Shown here: one piece after another, positions 27,938 to 37,001 of the stretch
Layout of the letters: the number at the start of each line of letters is the position of its first letter
How positions within the stretch are numbered: the first letter of the stretch is position 1
Assembly: GCA_027451905.1 (NCBI GenBank)
Contig: DAIDHV010000004.1
Location: 170,588 to 234,587, forward strand
Direction of reading: 5' to 3'
Length of the DNA: 64,000 nt
From: Armatimonadota bacterium
Lineage (GTDB): Bacteria; Armatimonadota; Fimbriimonadia; Fimbriimonadales; Fimbriimonadaceae
The notes under the pieces: generated by a model
Told to the model about the DNA's origin: nothing
Database searches by the model: none
Seen by the model: the letters and a program-made list of their open reading frames with translations, nothing else
Made by a program: the position numbers and the translations under genes

Positions 27938-29917
27938 ATGCTTGCACTGGCCGCACTCGTAGGATTAAGCTCCATGAGGGTCGTTACATTTAGCTTTGTT
28001 CCAAGTTCACCAGCCAAAACGGTTGCGGTTGTCGGGCAGTTTAATAATTGGGATCGAGGAAAAAACCCTTTGCATTTCAATCCAAGCAGCCACGCCTGGA
28101 CTGCCTCCTTTTCGATCCCAATTGGCGTCTATCAATACCTCTTTGTTGTTGATAATTCCAAGTGGATTCGTGATCCTAGTGCTCCGATTGTGGCGGATGC
28201 CAACGGCAATCTTAACTCGGAGTTGGTGGTAGCCCCTCAGGAGTACGATGAAAAACCTGGAGAACTTGGCGATGGCATCATCACCGAGAGTGTTTTAAGG
28301 CACCGTGCAGACCGTGTTGATACTTGCAGAAGAAGTGAAAATCAGGCACGAGTCACCCTGAGAACCCGCTCTCATGATATTCAAAATGTTGAGGTCATTC
28401 TTGAGCCATCTGGCAAGGCATTTCCGGCAGTACAGACTGATGAAGATCCTCTCTACGCTCATTGGAAGGCAGATTTTCGATTTAACCCACGCGCTGAAAC
28501 GCGATACTTATTTCGACTAACCGATGGGAAAACAGTTGTAGACTTTGGTGCCAATGGAGCCCATCCAGAGGGCCAAGCCACACCTTTTGTGCAGAATCTT
28601 GGCAAGTACCCCTTACCTAATGAACCTTCTTGGGTGAAAAATGCCATTATCTATCAGATTTTTCCCGATCGTTTTGCAAATGGCGACCCCTCCAATGACG
28701 GCCCCGGCGTCAAACCATGGGGCACTTTGCCAACTCCTTCCACTTGGCAAATTAGGCTAGGCGGTGACCTGCAAGGGGTTTTGGACCACCTTAGCTATTT
28801 GCATAAGTTAGGGATCAACTGCCTGTACTTTAATCCCATTTTTAAGTCTCTTAGCAATCACGGCTATGATACGGTTGATTACTTGCAAGTCGATCCGAGG
28901 TTTGGCACCAATCATTTGCTGAAAAAACTGGTTGCGAGAGCTCACAAATTAGGAATGCATGTGATTTTAGATGGGGTTTTTAATCATGTTGCTCCTGAAT
29001 TCTTTGCTTTTCAAGATGTGATCAAAAGAGGTGAGAATTCACCTTACAAAGATTGGTTTTTCATCAAGAAATTTCCGGTTAAAGTCAAGGAAGGTCAACA
29101 AACCTATGAGACGTTTGCGGGAGTGCCTACGATGGCAAAGGTCAATCAGGATAATCCAGCCGCCAGCGCCTATTTTTTACACGTTGCCGAGTATTGGATC
29201 CATTACGCCCACATTGATGGGTGGAGATTAGATGATGCTAACGAAGTGTCATCAAATTTTTGGAAGCGCTTTCGAAAAGTTGTAAAGAAGGCCGATCCTG
29301 AAGCCTACATCGTTGGCGAGGAATGGGGAGATGCCCACCAATGGCTTCAGGGTGATGAGCACGACGCGGTTATGGATTATCGGTGGCGCGAAGCCCTGCT
29401 GAACTACTTTGTAGACAATAAGACAAATTCTGACGCCTTTGTTGCCAAGTTAAAGGAAATCCGCGATGATTACCCCAAGGCCTGTTTGCTTAATGAGTTT
29501 AATTTGATTGGCAGCCACGACACGCCTCGGATACTGACCTTGTGTCAAGGCAGCTTTGCCAAAGAATCTCGTTGTCTTGTCTTCCAATTTTTATATCCAG
29601 GGGTACCCACCATCTACTACGGAGATGAAATTGGCATGGAAGGCGGCCATGACCCTGATGATCGTCGGCCAATGATCTGGGACCGATCCAAGTGGAACAT
29701 GAAAATTCATTCTCTCTACAAGGAGCTGATTCATCTGCGCAACCAAGAGCCTGCCCTACGGAAGGGAACGATGAGCCTGGTAGTAAAGGGAAGCGATCTC
29801 ATCTTAACGCGGTCCTATGGCCCAGAAAAAATCATTGGCCGATTTTCGACCAATGAGTGTGTGATTACGAAGTCATTCCACGGAAAGCGAGAGACCCTGC
29901 TTCGACTTTCAAACTAG
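27938..29917 (+). CDS. GH13 alpha-amylase family enzyme (neopullulanase/cyclomaltodextrinase-like)
   Basis: 659 residues. Residues 15-100 form a CBM48/E-set-like starch-binding domain (AVVGQFNNWDRGKNPL). A second beta domain follows (about 130-215), then the catalytic barrel from about 235 (AIIYQIFPDRFANGDPSNDG). Catalytic residues are Asp432 (GWRLDDANEV), Glu461 (VGEEWGD) and Asp528 (GSHDTPR). The architecture suits hydrolysis of maltodextrin, pullulan or cyclodextrin. The short hydrophobic N-terminus is a doubtful signal peptide. It forms its own unit after a terminator. The LacI-type gene at 31.8 kb is a possible regulator, which is inference only. Confidence 0.92.
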   Translation: MLALAALVGLSSMRVVTFSFVPSSPAKTVAVVGQFNNWDRGKNPLHFNPSSHAWTASFSIPIGVYQYLFVVDNSKWIRDPSAPIVADANGNLNSELVVAPQEYDEKPGELGDGIITESVLRHRADRVDTCRRSENQARVTLRTRSHDIQNVEVILEPSGKAFPAVQTDEDPLYAHWKADFRFNPRAETRYLFRLTDGKTVVDFGANGAHPEGQATPFVQNLGKYPLPNEPSWVKNAIIYQIFPDRFANGDPSNDGPGVKPWGTLPTPSTWQIRLGGDLQGVLDHLSYLHKLGINCLYFNPIFKSLSNHGYDTVDYLQVDPRFGTNHLLKKLVARAHKLGMHVILDGVFNHVAPEFFAFQDVIKRGENSPYKDWFFIKKFPVKVKEGQQTYETFAGVPTMAKVNQDNPAASAYFLHVAEYWIHYAHIDGWRLDDANEVSSNFWKRFRKVVKKADPEAYIVGEEWGDAHQWLQGDEHDAVMDYRWREALLNYFVDNKTNSDAFVAKLKEIRDDYPKACLLNEFNLIGSHDTPRILTLCQGSFAKESRCLVFQFLYPGVPTIYYGDEIGMEGGHDPDDRRPMIWDRSKWNMKIHSLYKELIHLRNQEPALRKGTMSLVVKGSDLILTRSYGPEKIIGRFSTNECVITKSFHGKRETLLRLSN

Positions 29918-29974
29918 ATGCGGTGGTCCAAGCGTAAGTTTAGATGACTTGGGTTAAGTAGGCTTTTTTCGTGA

Positions 29975-30247
29975 TTACTGCCTTTGAGGAACGCCGGCTT
30001 CTTGATCGTACTTTTGTTTTTCGGCGCCAGTCAATCCAGGAATCGCGTTGATTTTTCTTGCCGCCGCCGCTGGAGGCAGTCCGGAATGGGCAATAGTTTC
30101 CGCCTGCTGATCGGGTGGAAGTTTTTTGAGGGTAGCCGCTTTTGTGTGGGCAGCAGCGTGGCTGCAGCCAGTTAAATAAAGAAGAGATGCAAGGATGATG
30201 GCCTGGCCAGCACAATTTAGGTAAGTAGATTTCTTCAAACTCGGCAT
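29975..30247 (-). CDS. Tiny lipoprotein A, downstream of pseudopilin unit
   Basis: 90 residues. A lipoprotein signal with two lysines, a hydrophobic run and lipobox LTGC (Cys28) is followed by a polar helical tail. The segment KLPPDQQAETIAHSGLPPAA resembles the tail of the next lipoprotein upstream (KLTPEQKITLIENGPGSAAQ), so both belong to one unnamed family. Function is unknown. The spacing of a Lx(P)xxQ motif, a Gly-Pro turn and a KI(N/D)xI helix may define a small binding fold. Confidence 0.72.
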   Translation of the reverse strand: MPSLKKSTYLNCAGQAIILASLLYLTGCSHAAAHTKAATLKKLPPDQQAETIAHSGLPPAAAARKINAIPGLTGAEKQKYDQEAGVPQRQ

Positions 30248-30417
30248 ATTTGCTGTGCAGGAGCGTACTCTTCCAATGTTAAGAAACGGTACATCTTGAG
30301 TTGCTTAAATGACTTTACAGGTCAAGCTTTTTGAGTTGATAGCTTGGCTGAGCCTCTTCAATAGGTTCGATTGGCGGTGCGTCTGATAAGATGTTAACTG
30401 GAATTTTTGCAACTGTA

Positions 30418-30458
30418 AAAAAAAGAAGGCAAGGGGTGCAATCACTTGCACCCCTTGC
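30418..30458 (-). terminator. Rho-independent terminator after tiny lipoprotein B
   Basis: A perfect 13-base stem (30429-30441 with 30446-30458) around a 4-base loop, followed on the minus strand by CTTC and eight T. It begins 15 bases past the stop of the lipoprotein gene and separates it from lipoprotein A. Confidence 0.92.
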
Positions 30459-30472
30459 TCATTTCTTCGAAC

Positions 30473-30706
30473 TTATTTCGAGTTCGTTTGGCCCTCTTCG
30501 GCCTTGATTTTATCAATTTGCTGCTTCTTTTGAGCAGCAGAACCGGGACCATTTTCAATCAGCGTGATTTTCTGCTCTGGAGTGAGCTTATTAAAATTCG
30601 CCTGAAGTTGCTTTCCGGTGGCGCCTTTTGGTGCCATTCCTACATTGCATCCTGAGATGACCAGCATGAATAAAGCCAATAGCGAATATGAGCCTTTGAT
30701 TTTCAT
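30473..30706 (-). CDS. Tiny lipoprotein B, paired with pseudopilin gene
   Basis: 77 residues with a clear lipoprotein signal, MKIKGSYSLLALFMLVISGC, lipobox ISGC (Cys20). The tail is Lys/Gln-rich and helical and shares the KLTPEQ...G...A..KKQQID pattern with lipoprotein A. It starts 27 bases after the pseudopilin stop and ends at a strong terminator, so the two are one transcription unit. Function is unknown. A role as an envelope partner of the pseudopilin is only an inference from gene order. Confidence 0.8.
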   Translation of the reverse strand: MKIKGSYSLLALFMLVISGCNVGMAPKGATGKQLQANFNKLTPEQKITLIENGPGSAAQKKQQIDKIKAEEGQTNSK

Positions 30707-30733
30707 ATTAATGTGACTAATTGGAACCTCTGC

Positions 30734-31636
30734 TTACTGCTTGTCAGGAGCAGCCCAATTGGTGCCCCAGTACCAGAAGCACTCGCCTTGGTAGTTGCCG
30801 TATGACCAAGTTGCGTTGGCAGGTGGACAACCTGAGCCAGTTGCATCATTGTAAGATGGGTCAGGAATCAGTTCTGCAGTGGGGAAGTATTTGGCATGGG
30901 AATCTAAAAATTCCACATTAGATCCCTGGGTATGCATCCCTACGAAGGCGCCCCAGAAGTTAACCGCTGCGCCGGGCCAGTCCGTAATTGAATTTGGAAA
31001 GTCCATGAGTAGCGGAACTTTGGCAACGCTAGTGTAGGATGTTGATCCAGGACCGATGCCATTGATGCCATCTCCACCAGAGACGCCGGACGTTGTGTTT
31101 CCACTGCCGTGAGAATAGCCGCTGGTTTGCCCACCCGACGGGCATCCGTTGGCTTGGTACCAAGTCAGGATGCCGTTAAACATATAGTCAGTTGGTGGGT
31201 AAATATCGGAGTAAAATCCGCTAGTGTCGGTTGAGGTCCCAAGGTTTACGCAGGGGTCGTTTGGGGGAATGATGTAATCGCCATTGCCATTTAGTCCATT
31301 GTTTTGTTCATGCTGAACACTACCCATCGTGTAAGGATTTGCAGGGTCAGTCCAAATTCCGCGATTCTTGGTATAAGGCATTAACCTGGCCGCGTAAACA
31401 TAGGTTTGATCCTTCAGACCGTATGGTTCTGACGGTGGGAGATAGTCATCTGCGTCACCTGCATAAATATATGAGGCTGTTCCCAACTGCTGCAGATTAG
31501 AAAGGCAAACGGCCTTCTTTGCAGCTGCCTTGGCTTGGGCGAAAACAGGGAAGAGGATCGCTGCCAAAATGGCGATGATCGCTATAACGACGAGAAGTTC
31601 GATGAGCGTGAAGCCCGATCTTCTTTGATCTTTCAT
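30734..31636 (-). CDS. Type II/IV pseudopilin-like protein with H-x9-DG-type end, copy 1
   Basis: 300 residues from the ATG at 31636. The class III prepilin cleavage site is KDQRRSG^FTLIELLVV, with Glu at +5, and a long hydrophobic helix follows to about residue 35 ([18 protein letters not shown]). The C-terminal region is a large Gly/Ser/Tyr-rich domain with [13 protein letters not shown], a variant of the processing-associated H-x9-DG motif seen in Planctomycetes and Armatimonadota. Expected role: minor pseudopilin or surface protein assembled by a type II/IV system after peptidase cleavage. Tiny lipoprotein B follows. Confidence 0.9.
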   Translation of the reverse strand: MKDQRRSGFTLIELLVVIAIIAILAAILFPVFAQAKAAAKKAVCLSNLQQLGTASYIYAGDADDYLPPSEPYGLKDQTYVYAARLMPYTKNRGIWTDPANPYTMGSVQHEQNNGLNGNGDYIIPPNDPCVNLGTSTDTSGFYSDIYPPTDYMFNGILTWYQANGCPSGGQTSGYSHGSGNTTSGVSGGDGINGIGPGSTSYTSVAKVPLLMDFPNSITDWPGAAVNFWGAFVGMHTQGSNVEFLDSHAKYFPTAELIPDPSYNDATGSGCPPANATWSYGNYQGECFWYWGTNWAAPDKQ

Positions 31637-31776
31637 GGTGATTGTATTAGAGTGCCCTCCGGTGGGCAAAAAAGTGCCGGAATCCCCTTGGGTGCCGAGA
31701 ATTGCGGGTCCCAATAAATGATGAGTTTCAGATAAAATTCTGACTTTCTTGAAATTCGAAAAGCGAGACTTCGTCT

Positions 31777-32796
31777 TCATGCCAAGTTCACTTCTCGCAT
31801 CGAAGATCCACGAATCTTGAGGGCACAGCCTTCTATGGCTCTTTTCACAAGGACTTCGTCGTGCTCTACAAGCCGAATCAATGTGCTGCACGCGATTCGA
31901 ACAAGGCCAGGGATGTTCATACTAACAGAAGTCAGCCCGCCATCAATGAGCCCGCAGAGGGCGCTGTCGTTGAAGCTAACGAGCCCTAAATCTTGAGGAA
32001 TTCGAATACCTAGTTCTCTAGCGGCAGCCACAACTCCCATTGCCATGTAGTCGTCAATAACTACGATGCCATCTGGGCGGTTGGGCAGCCTAAGCAAGAC
32101 CCGGGCGGTTGCCTGAGCTGCCTGCAATCCAAAATCGGCATGCCAAATCAAATGATCGTTTTGCTTGCCTCGAATTGCCTTTTGGTAGCCAGCAATGCGG
32201 TCATCGGATACGGTGACACCGCTTCTGGCGCCAATAATTCCTACCCGTTTGTAGCCTTGAGAGATCAGATGTTCGGTTGCGATTTCACCGGCCTGAACAT
32301 TATCATTGTCCACCGAGTGGATCTCGTTGCAACCCAACGGGTTTCCAATCAATACAAAGGGAAACTTGTCTTGCTGAAGCCGAGCAATTCTTTGGTCCCT
32401 TGCTTCCGATTCAACCAAGATTAAACCATCAACTCGCCTTGTCCTTAGTAGCTCATCGTACACTGCCGCTTCGCCGTTTCCGCCATTAGCCGCGTCAAGG
32501 CACAGATGGTAGTGCGAACCTCGGAGGTAATCAATAATCTCTGAAATGAGTCCCGAGAAAAATGGGTCGTCACCAAGGGCACCAGAAGGGCGATTGATAA
32601 CCAGACCAAGAAGCAACGACTTTTTGCTTCGCAGTGATCTTGCCCGAGAATCCGCGCGGTAGTTTTTGTCTCCCATTATTTTGAGGACACGATCTCTGAT
32701 GTCTGGATCAACTTTTGGGTCCCCAGAGAGGACACGGCTCACAGTGGCTTGTGAAACCTTTGCGAACTTTGCAATATCGTTTTGAGTAACCTTCAT
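31777..32796 (-). CDS. LacI-family transcriptional regulator
   Basis: 339 residues. The N-terminal helix-turn-helix ([20 protein letters not shown]) and hinge helix region ([14 protein letters not shown]) are typical. The C-terminal periplasmic-binding-protein-like domain carries [30 protein letters not shown] and the family end block [19 protein letters not shown]. The ligand is likely a sugar, not further defined. It stands between a pseudopilin gene and tRNA-Gly. Its promoter holds a 12-base palindrome beside a TATAAT box, suggesting autoregulation. Confidence 0.95.
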   Translation of the reverse strand: MKVTQNDIAKFAKVSQATVSRVLSGDPKVDPDIRDRVLKIMGDKNYRADSRARSLRSKKSLLLGLVINRPSGALGDDPFFSGLISEIIDYLRGSHYHLCLDAANGGNGEAAVYDELLRTRRVDGLILVESEARDQRIARLQQDKFPFVLIGNPLGCNEIHSVDNDNVQAGEIATEHLISQGYKRVGIIGARSGVTVSDDRIAGYQKAIRGKQNDHLIWHADFGLQAAQATARVLLRLPNRPDGIVVIDDYMAMGVVAAARELGIRIPQDLGLVSFNDSALCGLIDGGLTSVSMNIPGLVRIACSTLIRLVEHDEVLVKRAIEGCALKIRGSSMREVNLA

Positions 32797-32817
32797 TGGT
32801 ATTGCCTCATGGCTTGT

Positions 32818-32837
32818 GAATACGTATTCTCATTATA
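32818..32837 (-). promoter_or_regulatory. Promoter -10 box with adjacent operator-like palindrome for the LacI-type gene
   Basis: On the minus strand TATAAT (complement of 32832-32837) is followed two bases later by the perfect palindrome GAATACGTATTC (32818-32829), about 22 bases before the ATG at 32796. A central CG palindrome just downstream of the -10 box fits a LacI-family autorepression site. The -35 element is weak. Confidence 0.6.
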
Positions 32838-33008
32838 ACACAGGTCTTGCCGTATCCACTATTTTTTGAGGAGAATTTGGTGAAATAGTTCCAAAAGATG
32901 TATCGAATACCAGGAAAAAAGACCTGTTTTGAACCCAGCCGAGTGCCTAGCTGGTCAAGCCAAAAAAAGCGTGAAATTGCCGCCGAAGAGAAGAAAATGG
33001 CAAATCTT

Positions 33009-33083
33009 TGGAGCGGGCAACGAGATTCGAACCCGCGACCTACTCCTTGGCAAGGAGTCGCTCTACCACTGAGCTATGCCCGC
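33009..33083 (-). tRNA. tRNA-Gly (anticodon GCC)
   Basis: A complete 75-base cloverleaf. The acceptor arm GCGGGCA pairs with TGCCCGC, the D-arm is GCTCAGTGGTAGAGC, the anticodon stem ACTCC/GGAGT encloses loop TTGCCAA (anticodon GCC), and the T-arm has GTTCGAATC. The CCA end is encoded. It stands alone between the LacI-type gene and tatA, with no sign of an integrated element at its 3' end. Confidence 0.97.
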
Positions 33084-33166
33084 ACGGGACTTAGAATTTA
33101 CCTTATCTGTAGAAATTGGTCAACTACAAGAAACCAAATTAGACGATGGAAAAGGCAAAACCGCGA

Positions 33167-33412
33167 TTATAGTTCTTTGGGGGCTGGCACTTTGGAAGGC
33201 GCACTCTCTTCTTGAGCAGGCGTTCTTTCCGCTTCGGCTTTGACTTCATCAAGGTGCGTCTGCATGAGTTTCTTAGATTCGTTAAGCCCTTTTTGAAATT
33301 CACCCATGCCTAATCCCAGCCCACGCATCAGTTGAGGAACTTTGGTCCCGCCAAAGAAAAGGAGGACGACAATTAGGACCACGATGATATGAACAGGCTC
33401 TAATCCAAACAT
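33167..33412 (-). CDS. tatA: Sec-independent translocase subunit TatA
   Basis: 81 residues. A single N-terminal membrane helix (EPVHIIVVLIVVLLFFGG) is followed by the FGGTKVPQLMRGLGLGMGEF amphipathic helix and an acidic tail, the standard TatA/TatE layout. TatA forms the pore for folded twin-arginine proteins. tatC is not in the window. It is divergent from the DUF2993-like gene. Confidence 0.93.
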   Translation of the reverse strand: MFGLEPVHIIVVLIVVLLFFGGTKVPQLMRGLGLGMGEFQKGLNESKKLMQTHLDEVKAEAERTPAQEESAPSKVPAPKEL

Positions 33413-33457
33413 AGTTTCTTAATTCATTATACGTTGCAATGACCATTAAAGTGCAGT

Positions 33458-34117
33458 TTGAACTTGAAATACTGGCAGTTCTACTCTCATTGCTTCCTCG
33501 CCGACCTCCGTAAGAGAGGTCAGTTGTTCCCAATTCCGCAGGGAAAATCGGTAAAGTTTGTAGTCATGGATGAGATTGCAGTTGGTAGCGGATCATTGTG
33601 TTTTTCCAACATTGTTTGGCCACTTTCTGCCGGCAAATCCCTTGCTATTGCCCAAGGCAATCTCAAGTTCAAACAATTGACCGCAAGCCCTGACGCATTC
33701 TTTGCCACTGTTCAAACGGAAGCGGAACTGGAAATTTTCATCACCGCGCAATCCCTGTTTGAGATTGTAGCCAAGGAAATTGAGGATCGAGGAACCTTGC
33801 TGAACCTCAATTTGAATGATGGAGCCATAGAAATTGAGGCGGAATTCATGGTTGCGTTTGCAAAAGTCAAGGGAAACCTAAAATGCCGATTGCAAATTAT
33901 TGAAGCAAAAACTTTAAATGTAGACCTGATTGACGCTAGGCTGCTGGGAGTCGGAGCAACAACCCTTGCAAAGTCCTTTATCAGCTCCATTAACCCTATA
34001 TTTGATGTGAGTGCTTTTCCATATCCCTCACGCATAGAAAAAGCAGATATTGTTGATGGAAACCTTCTGATTAAAATTTCTGTATCCCCTAACAATAGCA
34101 AATCCAGCTCAGCCTAA
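33458..34117 (+). CDS. DUF2993/LmeA-like lipid-binding protein
   Basis: 219 residues from a TTG at 33458. From about residue 37 onward the pattern of alternating strands, the block SSINPIFDVSAFPYPSRIEK and the end IVDGNLLIKIS resemble DUF2993 proteins such as LmeA, which bind phospholipids. The first 36 residues look less like coding sequence, and an ATG at 33566 (MDEIAVGSGSLCF) may be the true start. No signal peptide is visible from either start. It precedes the GHL10-like gene by six bases, so the two are probably co-transcribed. Confidence 0.65.
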   Translation: MNLKYWQFYSHCFLADLRKRGQLFPIPQGKSVKFVVMDEIAVGSGSLCFSNIVWPLSAGKSLAIAQGNLKFKQLTASPDAFFATVQTEAELEIFITAQSLFEIVAKEIEDRGTLLNLNLNDGAIEIEAEFMVAFAKVKGNLKCRLQIIEAKTLNVDLIDARLLGVGATTLAKSFISSINPIFDVSAFPYPSRIEKADIVDGNLLIKISVSPNNSKSSSA

Positions 34118-34123
34118 AAAACA

Positions 34124-35632
34124 ATGATTTTTCCTACTTTGCCAAAGAATTACAACGGAGTGAAATTCGCAAGCCTCCCCTCGATTCCTCGGCAATTGAG
34201 AGGGGCATGGGTTGCAACCGTCAATAACATTGATTGGCCAACCAAGCGAGGAGAGTCCACCGCAGAGGCAAAATCTCAACTTTTAGCGATAGTCCAAAAG
34301 GCTCACGAACTACACCTCAACTGCTTGATATTTCAAATTCGGCCCTCGGCAGACGCTCTTTACAACAGTAAAGTTGAGCCATGGAGCGCCTTTTTGACGG
34401 GAAAACAAGGAGAACCACCTTCCCCTTTTTGGGATCCTCTTGCCTACCTTATCAAAATTGCCCACCGTCAAGGAATCCAAGTTCAGGCCTGGTTTAATCC
34501 CTACCGAGCAACTTCCGCCACTCAGCAAAGCCCCAACGCTAAGAATCACATTTCCAACACTCACCCTCAGGTGGTCTACAAATATGGTGGGGATCTCTGG
34601 ATGGATCCGGGTTCAAGGTTTGTTCAGAACAGAACTCTCGCAGTTATCTTGGATGTTGTCAAACGGTACGACATTGACGGGGTGCATTTGGATGACTACT
34701 TCTATCCCTATCCGGTTAAAGATAAAAGTGGAGATTATGTTCCTTTTCCGGATGAAAAGACTTATCAGAAGTACCTAAGCCACGGTGGAAAGCTAGACCT
34801 AGCAGACTGGAGGCGGCAGAATGTCAACAGTCTGATTGAAAGAATCAGCATTGGACTGAAAAAGCTAAAACCATGGGTCCTTTTTGGAATTTCTCCTTTT
34901 GGCATCTACCGTCCCAACGTGCCGAGTGGAATTAAAGCCGGGGTTGATCAGTATGCGGAGCTTTACGCTGACCCACTCAAGTGGCTGCAATCGGGATGGA
35001 TCGACTACATCTCACCCCAACTTTACTGGCCAATTGAACAAAAGGCTCAATCTTTTGCCACCTTGCTGCGCTGGTGGAGTCAAGAAAATACTTTGCACCG
35101 GCACTTGTGGCCGGGAATGTACACGGATAGAATCCGCCAAGGTTCTTATGGAGTTGATGAAATCTTGAATCAGATTGAACTCACAACCCGCTCTAGCGCT
35201 CCCGGTGTCTACCAGCTTACAGGATCGTTAGCAAAGCCAGAAGGATGGAAGCCAGTTGTTGATAACCGTGGCGCGTCTGGAGAGATTCATTTTAGCTTCA
35301 AGGTATTTCAAAGTGATCCTGGTCAGTTTGACCAAAAGCTGATTCATGGCCCCTACAAATTGGAGGCTCTCATCCCCAACAGTCCTTGGCTTCATCATAG
35401 ATCAAGGCCAAAGCCAATGATTTCCATTGATCGCGCTAGAGGAAAGGTGAAGTTAGCCCATTCTCTAAAAGTCGAACTCTATGGCTATTGCAGACTGCAG
35501 TCGAATGGGCGGTGGTCGGCTTGGAAATTTACAGGCAAACCTACGATTGATCTCGGAAAGACGGCCATCGCTATCATTGATATTGACCGATTTGGCACCA
35601 TTTCTTTGCCTAAAATGGTTAGTCAGAAGTGA
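34124..35632 (+). CDS. Family 10-like glycoside hydrolase (GHL10/YngK type)
   Basis: 502 residues. The N-terminal TIM barrel has the family blocks LRGAWVATVNNIDWPTKRG, HELHLNCLIFQIRPSADALY and VKRYDIDGVHLDDYFYPYP, and later FGISPFGIYRPNVP and SGWIDYISPQLYWPI. The Asp pair in VHLDDYF is a likely active site. The C-terminal ~100 residues form a beta domain. GHL10 proteins are thought to cleave peptidoglycan-derived or related glycans. No signal peptide is evident in MIFPTLPKNYNG, which is unusual for the family. The 3' end overlaps the kinase gene on the other strand by 14 bases. Confidence 0.9.
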   Translation: MIFPTLPKNYNGVKFASLPSIPRQLRGAWVATVNNIDWPTKRGESTAEAKSQLLAIVQKAHELHLNCLIFQIRPSADALYNSKVEPWSAFLTGKQGEPPSPFWDPLAYLIKIAHRQGIQVQAWFNPYRATSATQQSPNAKNHISNTHPQVVYKYGGDLWMDPGSRFVQNRTLAVILDVVKRYDIDGVHLDDYFYPYPVKDKSGDYVPFPDEKTYQKYLSHGGKLDLADWRRQNVNSLIERISIGLKKLKPWVLFGISPFGIYRPNVPSGIKAGVDQYAELYADPLKWLQSGWIDYISPQLYWPIEQKAQSFATLLRWWSQENTLHRHLWPGMYTDRIRQGSYGVDEILNQIELTTRSSAPGVYQLTGSLAKPEGWKPVVDNRGASGEIHFSFKVFQSDPGQFDQKLIHGPYKLEALIPNSPWLHHRSRPKPMISIDRARGKVKLAHSLKVELYGYCRLQSNGRWSAWKFTGKPTIDLGKTAIAIIDIDRFGTISLPKMVSQK

Positions 35633-36896
35633 AGTCTTGAGAATCGAGCAGGCTGTTTCCAGAGGGAAGGGTGACGGTAAAGGTCGAGCCTTCGTTGAGT
35701 TGGCTGACGACTTTTACCGACCCTCCGTGGGACTCTACGATGTGCTTCACAATGCTAAGCCCTAATCCAGTGCTGCCGGTTCCTCGGCTTCTTGCCTTAT
35801 CGACCCGATAGAATCGTTCAAAAATCCTTTCAAGATGTTCGCTGGCTATGCCGATGCCGGTGTCTTTAACCGAGATTTGGACATCCGATGGAGTGTGCTC
35901 AATTTCCACAACAACGGTGCCCGCTGTGGAGTAATTGATTGCATTTTCAACCAGATTCATGGCTACTTGGGTCATTTGGGTCTCATTAGCTTCAATTGTT
36001 AATGAGTCTGGCCCTACGTAAGACAGTTGGATACCCTTGGCGTCAGCTTTTTCGCTGAGGTTGGTCAGGGCATGCTTCCATATACCAACGATGTTGCAAG
36101 AGAGCTTGCGGACAGGATTCGATTCCGCCGAGCTGAGGATGAGCAAGTCGTTTGAAATTAAAGACAATCGATCAACCTCACTCATAATCCTTGCAAGGTA
36201 GTCCGTGCCCTTTTCTTTGTACAGCTTTGGGTCTTCGGCAAGCGTCTCTGCCATTGCCCGAATAATGGTGAGAGGAGTTCGCAGTTCGTGAGATACGTTG
36301 GCAACAAAATCTTGTCGAATTCTCTCGAGCCTGCGCAGTTCAGTCACTTCATACAAAGAAAGGAAGATTCTGGAATTTTGGCCCGCCATCCAAGCCACCG
36401 CCTGAATCATTTTGTCGCCCCGTTCTTTGATCAGAATTTCTTGGCTTTGGATAGCCTCCGTTTCCACCGCGAGCTTTGCTAACCGGTCAAGATCATGGCT
36501 CAGAGTCACCGCCAGCAAAGATCTGCCCCTGGGAGCATCAAACCGAAAGAGTTCTTTGGCGCGGACGTTGGCATAGATAACGTGGTTAGCAATATCGCAG
36601 ATAAAAATGGCTACATTGAGACCATCCGCTAATAAATCAACCGCGGCTTGATGTTCGGTCAATTCTGCTTGAAGATTTTCAACCCGTGAAAGGAGGTGGG
36701 TAGCCCCCTCTGAGGATTCCCTAAGCTCACGATTCAAGCGGATACCATACGAGAGGGCAAGAGTCGCCATGACCCCGCAAAGCAAAGTCACCATCAAAGG
36801 ACCATTGAGAGCTAAATTAAGCGAAAGTGCAACAATGTTGCCAAAGATTAGCCCGATAAGTGCTATGGACGGCGGTTTGGACAAATTCAATTTCAA
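35619..36896 (-). CDS. Membrane sensor histidine kinase (PhoR-like), orphan
   Basis: 425 residues. Two membrane segments (about 10-29 and 32-50) are followed by a PAS-like domain (about 85-190), the HisKA domain with VSHELRTPLT (phospho-acceptor His203), and a HATPase domain (N box NLVENAINYS, DTGIGI, GSTGLGLSIVKHI). Layout matches PhoR-type kinases. No response regulator gene is adjacent, so the partner is unknown. Its 3' end overlaps the GHL10-like gene. Confidence 0.94.
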   Translation of the reverse strand: MKLNLSKPPSIALIGLIFGNIVALSLNLALNGPLMVTLLCGVMATLALSYGIRLNRELRESSEGATHLLSRVENLQAELTEHQAAVDLLADGLNVAIFICDIANHVIYANVRAKELFRFDAPRGRSLLAVTLSHDLDRLAKLAVETEAIQSQEILIKERGDKMIQAVAWMAGQNSRIFLSLYEVTELRRLERIRQDFVANVSHELRTPLTIIRAMAETLAEDPKLYKEKGTDYLARIMSEVDRLSLISNDLLILSSAESNPVRKLSCNIVGIWKHALTNLSEKADAKGIQLSYVGPDSLTIEANETQMTQVAMNLVENAINYSTAGTVVVEIEHTPSDVQISVKDTGIGIASEHLERIFERFYRVDKARSRGTGSTGLGLSIVKHIVESHGGSVKVVSQLNEGSTFTVTLPSGNSLLDSQDFTSD

Positions 36897-37001
36897 AGTA
36901 TAGACGTGAAATGTGAACCGAATGCATTTGAACCCTTCAAATTGATGAAATTCTTGTCAGGTCTCGGGTTTATGGCTTCCGATAATTGAATTAGTTCTTG
37001 A

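Noticed and set aside
33009..33083. tRNA-Gly as a possible integration site
   Set aside because: No integrase, no repeat of the tRNA 3' end seen nearby, and neighbours are ordinary chromosomal genes.
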